Source: a virus. Taken from it: a stretch of 64,000 nt of DNA. Of the stretch, positions 7,103-13,717 are shown piece after piece. Both the position numbers and the translations under genes were made by a program. The stretch lies in IMG/VR virus record IMGVR_UViG_3300022752_000022, positions 85,599 through 149,598 of that record; one strand, 5' to 3'. Within the stretch, counting starts at the first letter, position 1, and the number at the start of each line of letters is the position of its first letter. Below the pieces are notes generated by a model. It saw only the letters and a list, made by a program, of their open reading frames with translations, was not told where the DNA came from and did no database searches.

Positions 7103-7178
7103 TCCGGTCGAGCAAGCTAGGTGTAGGCAGTGGACTGTTAATCCATGAAGCCTGGTTCGAATCCAGGGACCGGAGCCA
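7103..7178 (+). tRNA. tRNA-Asn (GUU)
   Basis: Acceptor stem TCCGGTC/GACCGGA is perfect and followed by GCCA. The anticodon stem-loop GTGGA-CTGTTAA-TCCAT gives GUU. The T-arm CCTGG-TTCGAAT-CCAGG is canonical. The D-arm is weaker than usual. Confidence 0.92.
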
Positions 7179-7185
7179 GATGTAT

Positions 7186-7263
7186 CTCGGATTAGTTCAG
7201 CCCGGTTAGAATGCCTGCTTTGGGAGCAGGAGGTCGTGAGTTCAAATCCCACATCCGAGACCA
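7186..7263 (+). tRNA. tRNA-Pro (UGG)
   Basis: Acceptor CTCGGAT/ATCCGAG is perfect and followed by ACCA. The anticodon arm CCTGC-TTTGGGA-GCAGG gives UGG. The T-loop TTCAAAT is canonical, with one A-C mismatch in the T-stem. Confidence 0.92.
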
Positions 7264-7268
7264 GTTTT

Positions 7269-7342
7269 GCCCTCTTAGTTAAATGGCATAACGGTTGATT
7301 TGTAATCATCAATTGGCAGTTCGATTCTGTCAGAGGGCACCA
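7269..7342 (+). tRNA. tRNA-Thr (UGU)
   Basis: Acceptor GCCCTCT/AGAGGGC is perfect and followed by ACCA. D-stem GTTA/TAAC and T-arm GGCAG-TTCGATT-CTGTC are good. The loop TTTGTAA gives UGU. The anticodon stem GTTGA/TCATC has one T-T mismatch. Confidence 0.9.
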
Positions 7343-7349
7343 GTTTTAT

Positions 7350-7424
7350 CTGATCGTGGTGAAATGGAGATCACAGTAGCCTTCTAAGATTCTATTCCGG
7401 GTTCGAATCCTGGCGGTCAGGCCA
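7350..7424 (+). tRNA. tRNA-Arg (UCU), weak anticodon stem
   Basis: Acceptor CTGATCG/CGGTCAG pairs (one T-G) and is followed by GCCA. D-stem GTGA/TCAC and T-arm CCGGG-TTCGAAT-CCTGG are good. The loop CTTCTAA gives UCU, as in bacterial tRNA-Arg. The anticodon stem GTAGC/GATTC has two mismatches, so function is uncertain. A second, well-formed tRNA-Arg (UCU) lies at 8832. Confidence 0.75.
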
Positions 7425-7438
7425 GTAAGGAGATTAAC

Positions 7439-8002
7439 ATGCCAGCGACATGGCTTATTAGCGATACACATTTCGGGCATGACAAAACCTGTACTGTGTT
7501 CAAAAGAGACGATGGTTACCCTCTTAGGCCCTTTAAAGATGCCGAAGAGATGGACGAGGAAATGATTAAGCGTTGGAACGAACGTGTTGATAAGAATGAC
7601 AAAGTATATCACTTGGGAGACGTAGTCATTGCTCGTAAAAGTCTTGCTACTCTTAGTAGACTTAACGGAGACAAAGTTCTTATTAAAGGTAACCATGATA
7701 TCTTTAAACTTCATGATTACACCGTACACTTTAGAGATATCAGAGGTTATCATGTGATGTCTGGTCTTATTCTTAGTCACGTTCCAGTACATGCTGATTC
7801 CATCGAAAGATTTGGGTGCAATGTTCATGGACATCTTCACCATAGAAGAGTGATGAAAGATAATAAGATTGATCCGAGATACTTTAATGTGAGTGTAGAG
7901 TGTATCGACTTTGCTCCTATTCTTCTTGAAGATCTGAAGAAAAGAATTATGGAGCAGGGTGGGGGTGTCGAGATGAAAAAGTCTCGACACGAAGTAGATT
8001 AG
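7439..8002 (+). CDS. Calcineurin-like metallophosphoesterase
   Basis: This 187-residue protein has the full dimetal phosphoesterase motif set: SDTHFGH (D9, H11), HLGDV (D61), KGNHD (N85, H86, D87), SHVPVH (H114) and HGHLHH (H130, H132). Small phage enzymes of this type hydrolyse phosphodiesters or phosphomonoesters; the substrate cannot be told. AAGGAG lies six bases before the ATG. It sits between tRNA genes, which could hint at tRNA end repair, but that is only a guess. The stop overlaps the first base of a broken tRNA. Confidence 0.88.
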   Translation: MPATWLISDTHFGHDKTCTVFKRDDGYPLRPFKDAEEMDEEMIKRWNERVDKNDKVYHLGDVVIARKSLATLSRLNGDKVLIKGNHDIFKLHDYTVHFRDIRGYHVMSGLILSHVPVHADSIERFGCNVHGHLHHRRVMKDNKIDPRYFNVSVECIDFAPILLEDLKKRIMEQGGGVEMKKSRHEVD

Positions 8003-8077
8003 CTGATGTAGATCAGTGGTAGATCGCTTTCTTGGTAAGAAAGAAGTCATGAGTTCGATTCTGTCAAGAGGTTACCA
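8002..8077 (+). pseudogene. Broken tRNA-Thr (GGU)
   Basis: The 5' part looks like a tRNA: GCTGATG, D-arm GATC/GATC and a perfect anticodon arm CTTTC-TTGGTAA-GAAAG (GGU), then TTCGATT as T-loop. However, the T-stem does not pair (ATGAG against CTGTC), and the 3' end CAAGAGG/TTACCA does not complement GCTGATG. The 3' half looks replaced or decayed. Confidence 0.6.
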
Positions 8078-8090
8078 AAAAGGAGTTTGT

Positions 8091-8627
8091 ATGAGACTTA
8101 CTGATTTAATTAAAATATATGATAATGTTTTGAGTAAAGACTCTTGCAATAATATCATTGGGGAGTTTGAAGCAAGAAAAGAATTGGTAGATCATCATCA
8201 TAATGATGTTTACAAATTTGATCAATTAAACTTAAATCAGACTGATCTAAAACCTTTAGCGACAATTTTCATAAGGCAAATTATTCCGCTCATTAAATAT
8301 TATTCAGCGGAATTCAATGTTGATCGATTCATTAAAATGAATGCTTTTGAAGATGTTAGAATTAAAAAATACTTGAAGAATTCTGACTATCAATTTAAAA
8401 CACATATCGATAGTGCCGATAAAGAGTCTGCGGTACGATATTTGGTTTTCATTTTGTATTTGAATGATAACAACGGCAACACATTTTTTCCAACACTTGA
8501 TTACTCATGTAGACCAAAACAAGGAAGCATGATTTTGTTTCCACCTTTTTGGATGTATCCACATTCTGGTGTGATACCTACAGATAATGATAAGTATATT
8601 ATGATGAGCGCATTACATCATACATAA
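8091..8627 (+). CDS. 2-oxoglutarate/Fe(II)-dependent oxygenase
   Basis: This 178-residue protein uses the ATG at 8091 with AAAAAGGAG upstream. The C-terminal half has the prolyl-4-hydroxylase-like facial triad: H105-x-D107 in THIDSAD and H158 in YPHSG, followed by K168 in DKYIMM, which would hold 2-oxoglutarate. RYLVFILYLND and GNTFFPTL are the typical core strands. Phage members of this family may hydroxylate proteins or nucleic acids; the substrate is unknown. Start codons upstream at 8016 fall in the broken tRNA and are unlikely. Confidence 0.85.
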   Translation: MRLTDLIKIYDNVLSKDSCNNIIGEFEARKELVDHHHNDVYKFDQLNLNQTDLKPLATIFIRQIIPLIKYYSAEFNVDRFIKMNAFEDVRIKKYLKNSDYQFKTHIDSADKESAVRYLVFILYLNDNNGNTFFPTLDYSCRPKQGSMILFPPFWMYPHSGVIPTDNDKYIMMSALHHT

Positions 8628-8639
8628 TTCTATAGAATC

Positions 8640-8815
8640 CCCGGTCCTACGCCGGTTAGCGAGTGGGCGGTTAGACTTCCGTGAGTAGTCTAGGTTAGCC
8701 ATGCAACCTCCCTCCGGGCTTTTCATCCGGCAGGGTAAAAGATAATGGCAAAGTTGACCATCCTAAGATGGTACGGACAGGGTAACAACTCAATTCGGGG
8801 CTTATGGGAATAAGT
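8640..8815 (+). ncRNA. Unidentified structured RNA (about 175 nt)
   Basis: The region between the oxygenase gene and tRNA-Arg has no reading frame but is dense in hairpins. CCCCG (8640 area) can close with CGGGG (8805 area). Inside lie CCGG/CCGG, TAGACT/AGTCTA, GGTT/AACC, CCCTCCGG/CCGGCAGGG with one bulge, and ACCATC/GATGGT. It is also more GC-rich than its surroundings. The set of five nested hairpins suggests a functional RNA, but I recognise no family (not tRNA, tmRNA, RNase P or SRP RNA). Confidence 0.5.
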
Positions 8816-8831
8816 AGCCGATCCTAATTTT

Positions 8832-8906
8832 ATCACCGTCGTTCAACGGAAAGGACATAGGTCTTCTAAACCTAGAATAGGGGTTCGACTCCTCTCGGTG
8901 GTGCCA
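8832..8906 (+). tRNA. tRNA-Arg (UCU)
   Basis: Acceptor ATCACCG/CGGTGGT pairs (one T-G) and is followed by GCCA. D-stem GTTC/GGAC, a perfect anticodon arm TAGGT-CTTCTAA-ACCTA (UCU) and T-arm AGGGG-TTCGACT-CCTCT are all present. Confidence 0.92.
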
Positions 8907-9017
8907 ATAACTATCAGCGCAATAAAAAAATTTCATTGAAATGCCTATGACAATTGATATACATCTTAGAGGACTTCGGTGATTGATAAATAAGATGATA
9001 TTTACATTGGAGGTATT

Positions 9018-9212
9018 ATGGCGACAAAGAAAAAACTTGACAGAGGTAGTGAAATAAAACCTAAACCTTTAAAAGTGAAGAAGACTGAATCCATCGAAGT
9101 TAAAAATGGTGTCTTTGAAGGCGAATACAGTAAAAGTCTTTATAATAACGGTGAATTAGTCAGTTTTGACATTGACTGGGACAAATTGAAAGAGTACATG
9201 AAGAAAATTTGA
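9018..9212 (+). CDS. Small Lys-rich hypothetical protein
   Basis: This 64-residue protein has a basic N-terminus (MATKKKLDRGSEIKPKPLK) and ends DIDWDKLKEYMKKI. The ATG follows TTGGAGG at good spacing. A GATAAATA sequence 26 bases upstream is one base off the T4 late promoter octamer. No family is recognised. Confidence 0.65.
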   Translation: MATKKKLDRGSEIKPKPLKVKKTESIEVKNGVFEGEYSKSLYNNGELVSFDIDWDKLKEYMKKI

Positions 9213-9270
9213 TGATTCGCCTAAGACAAATCGGATGATCTTGCTTGAAAGAAATCTTAGTCAATTGGCG

Positions 9271-9323
9271 TGTTGCATAAAAACAACAGGGCGCTTGACA
9301 GCGCATCTTTTTTATTGTAGAAT
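9271..9323 (+). promoter_or_regulatory. Stem-loop plus sigma70-like promoter cassette 3
   Basis: The identical 18-mer TGTTGCATAAAAACAACA (9271-9288) is followed by TTGACA (9295-9300), a 17-bp spacer and TAGAAT (9318-9323). It lies 59 bases after the previous stop and 27 bases before the next ATG. Confidence 0.8.
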
Positions 9324-9349
9324 TAAATCAAATATGAAGGAGATATCTC

Positions 9350-9877
9350 ATGCCCAACTGGTGTTATAATAATATTACGATTCATGGAAGCAGTGCGGAG
9401 ATCGCAAAGATTGAAAAGTTTCTTGAAGAACGAAAAGGTGAAAATTGGTTTGATTATTTTCTTCCGATGCCTGAAGAAATTAAGAAAACAGATGGCGCAT
9501 GGTATGAATGGGCAATTAATAATTGGGGCACTAAGTGGAATTGTAATGCAGTTGATTGGACGGCTTTTGAGGGCGAAATCTCATTTACTTTTGATTCAGC
9601 ATGGGGTCCACCGATTACTTTGTACGAGTATATTTCAAATGAATTTGAAGACTTATCAATTCAAGCAGAATACTTAGAAGAAGGTATGGGTTTTGTTGGT
9701 GAATTTATTGATGGTGAAGATAATTGTTACGAATACGAAGACTTAGAAGATTTAGATTACATTCCAGAACATCTAGTGGAGAATTGGAATCTCCGAGAAA
9801 TGTTAGAGGACAGAGAAAGTGAATACGACGAATATCAAGAAGAGGAATCCGATAGCGAAGGATCTCAAAAGTCCTAA
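9350..9877 (+). CDS. YubB/Api92-like (DUF1281) protein
   Basis: This 175-residue protein starts MPNWCYNNITIHG and contains WAINNWGTKWNCN, FDSAWGPP and EEGMGFVGEF, the signature of the DUF1281/Api92-like family found on phages and plasmids, which has a ferredoxin-like fold. The C-terminus is very acidic (EYDEYQEEESDSEGSQ). Function is unknown. GAAGGAG precedes the ATG, and cassette 3 provides the promoter. Confidence 0.85.
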   Translation: MPNWCYNNITIHGSSAEIAKIEKFLEERKGENWFDYFLPMPEEIKKTDGAWYEWAINNWGTKWNCNAVDWTAFEGEISFTFDSAWGPPITLYEYISNEFEDLSIQAEYLEEGMGFVGEFIDGEDNCYEYEDLEDLDYIPEHLVENWNLREMLEDRESEYDEYQEEESDSEGSQKS

Positions 9878-9936
9878 GTATCGGATGCGCGTTGTTGAAA
9901 GCAAATTGAGAAAACCACCTAAGCATAAGGAACGGT

Positions 9937-10242
9937 ATGAGTTTGTATCTTGAAAACATGGGTCCTCGACAAAGCATTGCATCGGAAATTCTAGACACCA
10001 TTCGATTCGGAGATTTGGATAGAATCAAAAGCGCAGGCACTTATGTAAAGAAAAAACTAGACGCAACATCGGATGCTTATGTGTTGCATTTCGGCCGATC
10101 TAAAGATTTTTACGGTGCTGTCCTTGTTCACAAGCCAAATAGCATTGAAGTGAAACTTGTAAATGCTGGCCGAAAAAAGTCTATGAAGTTTAAGCGATTG
10201 GCTGAAGTCAAACAATACTTTTGTAAGACTTTAATTCTATAA
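9937..10242 (+). CDS. Hypothetical protein
   Basis: A 101-residue basic protein (MSLYLENMGPRQSIASEIL...) with AAGGAA before its ATG. The stop codon overlaps the next start by one base. The C-terminal half is beta-rich (DAYVLHFGRSKDFYGAVLVHKP). No family is recognised. Confidence 0.65.
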   Translation: MSLYLENMGPRQSIASEILDTIRFGDLDRIKSAGTYVKKKLDATSDAYVLHFGRSKDFYGAVLVHKPNSIEVKLVNAGRKKSMKFKRLAEVKQYFCKTLIL

Positions 10243-10577
10243 TGAATAGCACTGAGAATAATTATTTGGACGAAGATGGCTATCCTACTGAAGAGTTTTT
10301 AACAAGTATTGAAATCTGGCGAGATAGACCTTTTACTGAATTGATGGATATGATTAAGCCATACTGGAGGTTTTCGGACTTCGGTTATTGGACTCAGCAG
10401 GCTGTGCTGGTAAAAGAAGATTGGATAATGGAATACAGATTGAGTACAGGTGGTTGGTCCGGCAATGAGAGTATCATTAGAGCACTAAAGGACAATCATA
10501 TTTTTTGGAGTCTCTGCTGGTACAGTAGCCAACGAGGCGGTCATTATGTGTTTGAGGTGAAACATGAAAAAGCGTAA
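10242..10577 (+). CDS. Conserved phage hypothetical protein
   Basis: This 111-residue acidic protein contains EIWRDRPFTELMDMIKPYWRFSDFGYW and ending FWSLCWYSSQRGGHYVFEV. The Trp-rich second half recurs in phage proteins without known function. It overlaps the downstream gene by 14 bases. Confidence 0.65.
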   Translation: MNSTENNYLDEDGYPTEEFLTSIEIWRDRPFTELMDMIKPYWRFSDFGYWTQQAVLVKEDWIMEYRLSTGGWSGNESIIRALKDNHIFWSLCWYSSQRGGHYVFEVKHEKA

Positions 10578-10887
10578 CCAAAAATCATTGTTAACACAAA
10601 TCGGTGAAAAGATTAAACAACGCCGATCACAAATGCTGATTCATTCTTGTCTTTATTATGAAATGAATGAGAGCATTGTTGACGATCATACATGGCAAAA
10701 ATGGGCCAATGAACTCGCAGAATTGCAAAAAAATCATCCTGATGAATGCAATATGGATTTTTATGATGAACACTTTAAAGATTGGGATGGTTCATCGGGT
10801 TATCATTTGCCTTTGAGAGATCCTTGGGTCTACGGCAAAGCAAAGTACATTCTAGAATTGACGAGGAACGGTTATGGGAATGTTTGA
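10564..10887 (+). CDS. Conserved small phage protein (sometimes labelled LigA-related)
   Basis: The 107-residue protein contains KIKQRRSQMLIHSCLYYEMNESIVDD and TWQKWANELAELQKNHPDE. This pattern is widespread in phages and is often annotated as DNA ligase LigA-related, although no ligase motif (KxDG) is visible here. The true role is unknown. Overlaps on both sides point to one operon. Confidence 0.7.
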   Translation: MKKRNQKSLLTQIGEKIKQRRSQMLIHSCLYYEMNESIVDDHTWQKWANELAELQKNHPDECNMDFYDEHFKDWDGSSGYHLPLRDPWVYGKAKYILELTRNGYGNV

Positions 10888-11194
10888 TTACATTACTTAT
10901 AATGGTAATAAATATCAGACAAAGAATACTCCATCACAAAGCATAGATAATTATGAAATTCGTAACAATCAATTGTGGTATGAAGATTATGATGCTGAGT
11001 GGATTGATGCAGAAAGAGGCAGTTTTTTGGGGCACATAGAAAAGAAAAATCTTCGTTGGACATTTTGCGAAAAGTTTATCGGTGAGATTCGGTTCTATAG
11101 ATTATTAAACAGGAAAACTAGCACCTTGGAAGAGTATTCTTCTTACTTTTATAAAGGGCAGTTGAAAGAACTTCATCTGTTAGAAAATGAGTGA
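10874..11194 (+). CDS. MGMFD-family phage protein
   Basis: This 106-residue product begins MGMFDYITYNGNKYQTK, a start shared by a common but uncharacterised family of phage proteins. It is followed by ETYDAEW-like acidic strands (WYEDYDAEWIDAERG) and IGEIRFYRLL. It overlaps the previous gene by 14 bases and the next by 8. Confidence 0.7.
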   Translation: MGMFDYITYNGNKYQTKNTPSQSIDNYEIRNNQLWYEDYDAEWIDAERGSFLGHIEKKNLRWTFCEKFIGEIRFYRLLNRKTSTLEEYSSYFYKGQLKELHLLENE

Positions 11195-11396
11195 TATAGC
11201 AAAGCGTCGGGAACAAATGAAAGTATGGATTGATCCGCCGAGTGGATGGAAATATGGTTTCCCTAAAATCTACGATCCTGATTGTGGCTTGAATGTCATG
11301 GAATGGTTAGTGAAAGAAGGATATCCACAAAAAGAGATAGACTACATAGGGAGATTGTTCTACATCAGAAAGTGGAAAGTCAAGAACGATGAATGA
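11187..11396 (+). CDS. Small hypothetical protein
   Basis: A 69-residue protein with WIDPPSGWKYGFPKIYDPD and an aromatic C-terminus. It overlaps both neighbours by 8 bases. The IDPPSGWKYGFPK segment recurs in phage proteins, but no function is known to me. Confidence 0.6.
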   Translation: MSDIAKRREQMKVWIDPPSGWKYGFPKIYDPDCGLNVMEWLVKEGYPQKEIDYIGRLFYIRKWKVKNDE

Positions 11397-11631
11397 TTGG
11401 AAACACACAAATAGCATGGACTACTTTTATAGAAAAGATGACGGTCGTGTTTTAGGTGCTGTATGGCATAAAGCATTAGATTCTTCAGTATGGACCTCAA
11501 AGATATACACAGAGGACTTTCCATTTACAAACGAAAGCGAAAAGTTTTTAGGCCATTTCATTGACGAGTATTCAGCAAAGAAATCAGTTGAACTTTTCTG
11601 GCTTAAAGAGTATAATACACTTTTAACTTAA
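11389..11631 (+). CDS. Small hypothetical protein
   Basis: This 80-residue protein (MNDWKHTNSMDYFYRKDDGR...) contains LGAVWHKALDSSVWTSKIY and FLGHFIDEYSAKKSVELFW. It looks like a small alpha/beta fold related to other short phage proteins. It overlaps the previous gene by 8 bases. No family is recognised. Confidence 0.6.
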   Translation: MNDWKHTNSMDYFYRKDDGRVLGAVWHKALDSSVWTSKIYTEDFPFTNESEKFLGHFIDEYSAKKSVELFWLKEYNTLLT

Positions 11632-11648
11632 AATAAAAAAGGAACGCA

Positions 11649-11849
11649 ATGAAGATACTTAAATCTTATTGGTCAACAAATAGCACAGGTACGATTGGAA
11701 TCGTGCAAGTTGAAACATTAACTAATGAAATTAAATATTATATTGGAGTTGGTTCAGGAAAAAGTGAATCTGAAGACCGTGAACGTATCGCTTACTACGG
11801 CAGTAAATTTTTAAATGAAGCAGGTGATATAATTTTTAAGGATATGTAA
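11649..11849 (+). CDS. Small hypothetical protein
   Basis: A 66-residue protein (MKILKSYWSTNSTGTIGIVQVE...) whose ATG follows AAAAAGGAA. It contains YIGVGSGKSESEDRERIAYYGSKF, reminiscent of small phage proteins of unknown role. It is coupled to the next small membrane protein (TAAATG). Confidence 0.6.
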   Translation: MKILKSYWSTNSTGTIGIVQVETLTNEIKYYIGVGSGKSESEDRERIAYYGSKFLNEAGDIIFKDM

Positions 11850-11999
11850 ATGTTTTGGGCAATTTTTAACTTTATCGGTGCGTGGTACTTATGGAACGTT
11901 TCGCAGAACGCATTTGAAATGAAAATCGATCATATAGGTTGGTTAGCCCTTTTCTTCAGTGCTGTCAATTTTGCAGCAGGTTTGAATGGTATAATATAA
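11850..11999 (+). CDS. Small two-TM membrane protein
   Basis: A 49-residue frame (MFWAIFNFIGAWYLWN...) starts on the last base of the previous stop. It has two hydrophobic helices, residues 1-16 and about 29-48, divided by EMKIDHIG. It lies in a coupled operon, which supports it as real despite its size. Confidence 0.55.
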   Translation: MFWAIFNFIGAWYLWNVSQNAFEMKIDHIGWLALFFSAVNFAAGLNGII

Positions 12000-12012
12000 A
12001 GGAGTTTATCTA

Positions 12013-12183
12013 ATGAAAGAAGTGAGGGGTTGGCTAGAGAATCGTGTCACAGCATTGCGTGAAGGTAAAGATTCAATTCCTAAAATTGAAATTGATTATT
12101 ATGATACATTTTTTGAAGTTCATTCAGACATTCTAGAAACGATTTGGGTCCAAGTAATGGAGAATGATTTTGTAAAGGAATAA
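12013..12183 (+). CDS. Small hypothetical protein
   Basis: A 56-residue acidic protein (MKEVRGWLENRVTALREGK...) has GGAG eight bases before its ATG and ends two bases before the next start. No family is recognised. Confidence 0.55.
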   Translation: MKEVRGWLENRVTALREGKDSIPKIEIDYYDTFFEVHSDILETIWVQVMENDFVKE

Positions 12184-12185
12184 AA

Positions 12186-12392
12186 GTGGAATTTGATAAG
12201 GAAACCGATATAGTATATGCTGATACGATTGACTACATCAACCGAGCACTGTATCAGCATAATCCTTTAGCACTTGCTGCAAGTCTTGTAACTTTAGGAC
12301 TAGCAATGTATAGAACATCATTGTCTGACGAAGATTATGATAAGATGTGCACCGCAATTTATGATACAAGATTTAGAATTAAGAAGATTTAA
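12186..12392 (+). CDS. Small helical hypothetical protein
   Basis: This 68-residue protein starts with GTG preceded by AAGGAAT. It has a helical middle with ALAASLVTLGLAMYRTSLSDEDY. It is the last gene before a strong terminator. No family is recognised. Confidence 0.6.
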   Translation: MEFDKETDIVYADTIDYINRALYQHNPLALAASLVTLGLAMYRTSLSDEDYDKMCTAIYDTRFRIKKI

Positions 12393-12457
12393 ACTGTCAT
12401 CAAATCTTCATGAAAATTTAATGCAAATGTAATCAGTTTTATATCATTTTTATGTTA

Positions 12458-12502
12458 AATACATACGAGAGTATAGGGAACTCTCGTATGTATTAATCTT
12501 TT
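12458..12502 (+). terminator. Rho-independent terminator
   Basis: A perfect 15-bp stem (12458-12472 with 12480-12494) has a 7-nt loop ATAGGGA and is followed by AATCTTTTT. It closes the 9.3-12.4 kb run of small genes. Part of the stem is symmetric, so it might also act against transcription from the other side, though no minus-strand gene is nearby. Confidence 0.75.
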
Positions 12503-12515
12503 TAAGGGGAATGGT

Positions 12516-12761
12516 ATGAAACTAGAGATGCGTGTATGGGATATGGATGTTCGTTTAGAGCTAGAAGATGATGACACTGAAGATCAACTTTCAGTTTTGA
12601 CAACAGTTAGAGACCTTTTGGATATGTTGAGTCGGTTTGAAAAAGTAAATGTTAGCATCACACAAATTGAAGATGCTGATGAAGAAGTTGCAGAAGAAGA
12701 CGAAGAAGAAAATCACACTGAAGTTGTACAAGATCATGCAGAGGAAAATCAAGTAATCTGA
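12516..12761 (+). CDS. Highly acidic small protein
   Basis: This 81-residue protein (MKLEMRVWDMDVRLELEDDD...) starts after AAGGGGAA. It has a beta/helix N-terminal part and a long Asp/Glu tail. It is the first gene after the terminator and lies 7 bases before the PlcP-like gene, probably in the same transcript. Acidic tails of this type can mimic DNA, but no family is recognised. Confidence 0.6.
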   Translation: MKLEMRVWDMDVRLELEDDDTEDQLSVLTTVRDLLDMLSRFEKVNVSITQIEDADEEVAEEDEEENHTEVVQDHAEENQVI

Positions 12762-12768
12762 TGAGAAA

Positions 12769-13542
12769 ATGGATTACCGTACCATCTTTATATCGGATGT
12801 ACATTTAGGTAGTAAGGGTTGTAAAGCAGAAATATTAAGTAATTTTCTTAAAAACAGCAATGCACATAAATTATATCTTATAGGCGATATAGTAGACGGT
12901 TGGAAAATTCAGCAAAATAAGTGGGCTTGGAGACAAGCCCACTCCAACGTAGTGAGAAGAATTCTAGGTTACGCCAAACGTGGCACTGAAGTTGTTTACA
13001 TAGCAGGGAATCATGATGAGTTTTTAAGACCAATGATACCTTACGGTTTAACCTTCGGTCGCATCCAAGTAGCAAATCAATGTACGCATGTAGGACTAGA
13101 TGGCAAAAAATATCTAGTGATACATGGCGATCTTTTTGACGGTATCACTAGATTAGCACCGTGGATTAGTTTTCTCGGTGATAAATCTTATGACATGCTC
13201 ATTTCAATCAATACTAAATTTAACTGGTGGAGGCACAAACTTGGATTCGGGTATTGGAGTTTATCTAAGTATCTTAAACACAGAGTCAAGCGGGCTATTG
13301 ATTTTATGTTTCAGTTTGAGCGTAATCTTGCTGACTATTGTAGTAAGCGTGGTTTTGACGGAGTTATTTGTGGACACATCCACAAAGCAGAAATCAAAAC
13401 AATAAATGGCGTCATCTACATGAACGACGGTGATTGGGTTGAATCGTGTTCAGCATTAGTTGAGCATTTAGATGGCCGTTGGGAAATTGTGTATTGGGAC
13501 AAGAGTGAAGACGATGTGGATTCTGTTTCTGATAGTCGTTAA
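12769..13542 (+). CDS. plcP: PlcP-type metallophosphoesterase (phospholipase C; LpxH-like family)
   Basis: This 257-residue protein carries every motif of the LpxH/PlcP branch of metallophosphoesterases: FISDVHLG (D10, H12), LIGDIVDGW (D40), AGNHDE (N81-H82-D83), VIHGDLFD (H119, D121), GVICGHIHKA (H203, H205) and MNDGDWVESC (219-227). The W-R-QAHSNVVRRIL segment after GDIVDGW and the NDGDWVESC ending are typical of alphaproteobacterial PlcP. That enzyme cleaves phosphatidylcholine and phosphatidylethanolamine to diacylglycerol during phosphate starvation, with Mn2+. Classical LpxH (lipid A pathway) is the main alternative. The neighbouring Agt-like glycosyltransferase favours PlcP. It would act at the inner membrane surface. 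Confidence 0.85.
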   Translation: MDYRTIFISDVHLGSKGCKAEILSNFLKNSNAHKLYLIGDIVDGWKIQQNKWAWRQAHSNVVRRILGYAKRGTEVVYIAGNHDEFLRPMIPYGLTFGRIQVANQCTHVGLDGKKYLVIHGDLFDGITRLAPWISFLGDKSYDMLISINTKFNWWRHKLGFGYWSLSKYLKHRVKRAIDFMFQFERNLADYCSKRGFDGVICGHIHKAEIKTINGVIYMNDGDWVESCSALVEHLDGRWEIVYWDKSEDDVDSVSDSR

Positions 13543-13717
13543 CATATACGATCCATCGGATGTGCCGGGCCGTATACAATTACAATTCAAAGATCAAGCT
13601 AGCTGTGAACTAGCGTTACAAAACACAAACTATTGGGTAAAATTCCCGTGGTTCAAAGTGGAGGGGAAGTGTGAAAAAAATACTGATCATAACAGACAAT
13701 TTACCAGACCAAATTAA
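13514..13717 (+). CDS. Small exported or membrane-anchored protein between plcP and agt
   Basis: The ATG at 13514 lies inside plcP, and the stop lies 44 bases inside the glycosyltransferase gene. The 67-residue product has a hydrophobic start (MWILFLIVVNIYD) and two cysteines (ASCELAL, EGKCEK). Similar short phage proteins with a signal-like start and two Cys exist, of unknown function. Double overlap suggests strong coupling of all three genes. Confidence 0.55.
   Translation: MWILFLIVVNIYDPSDVPGRIQLQFKDQASCELALQNTNYWVKFPWFKVEGKCEKNTDHNRQFTRPN

Noticed and set aside
7346-8050. 234-codon minus-strand frame opposite the metallophosphoesterase
   Set aside because: It runs antisense to a clear enzyme gene and two tRNAs; the translation has no recognisable domain.
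8640-8815. RNase P RNA or SRP RNA
   Set aside because: The conserved RNase P core sequences and the SRP GGAA tetraloop motif are not present.
8985-8992. GATAAATA as a late promoter for the gene at 9018
   Set aside because: One mismatch to TATAAATA, and such octamers are frequent in AT-rich DNA.
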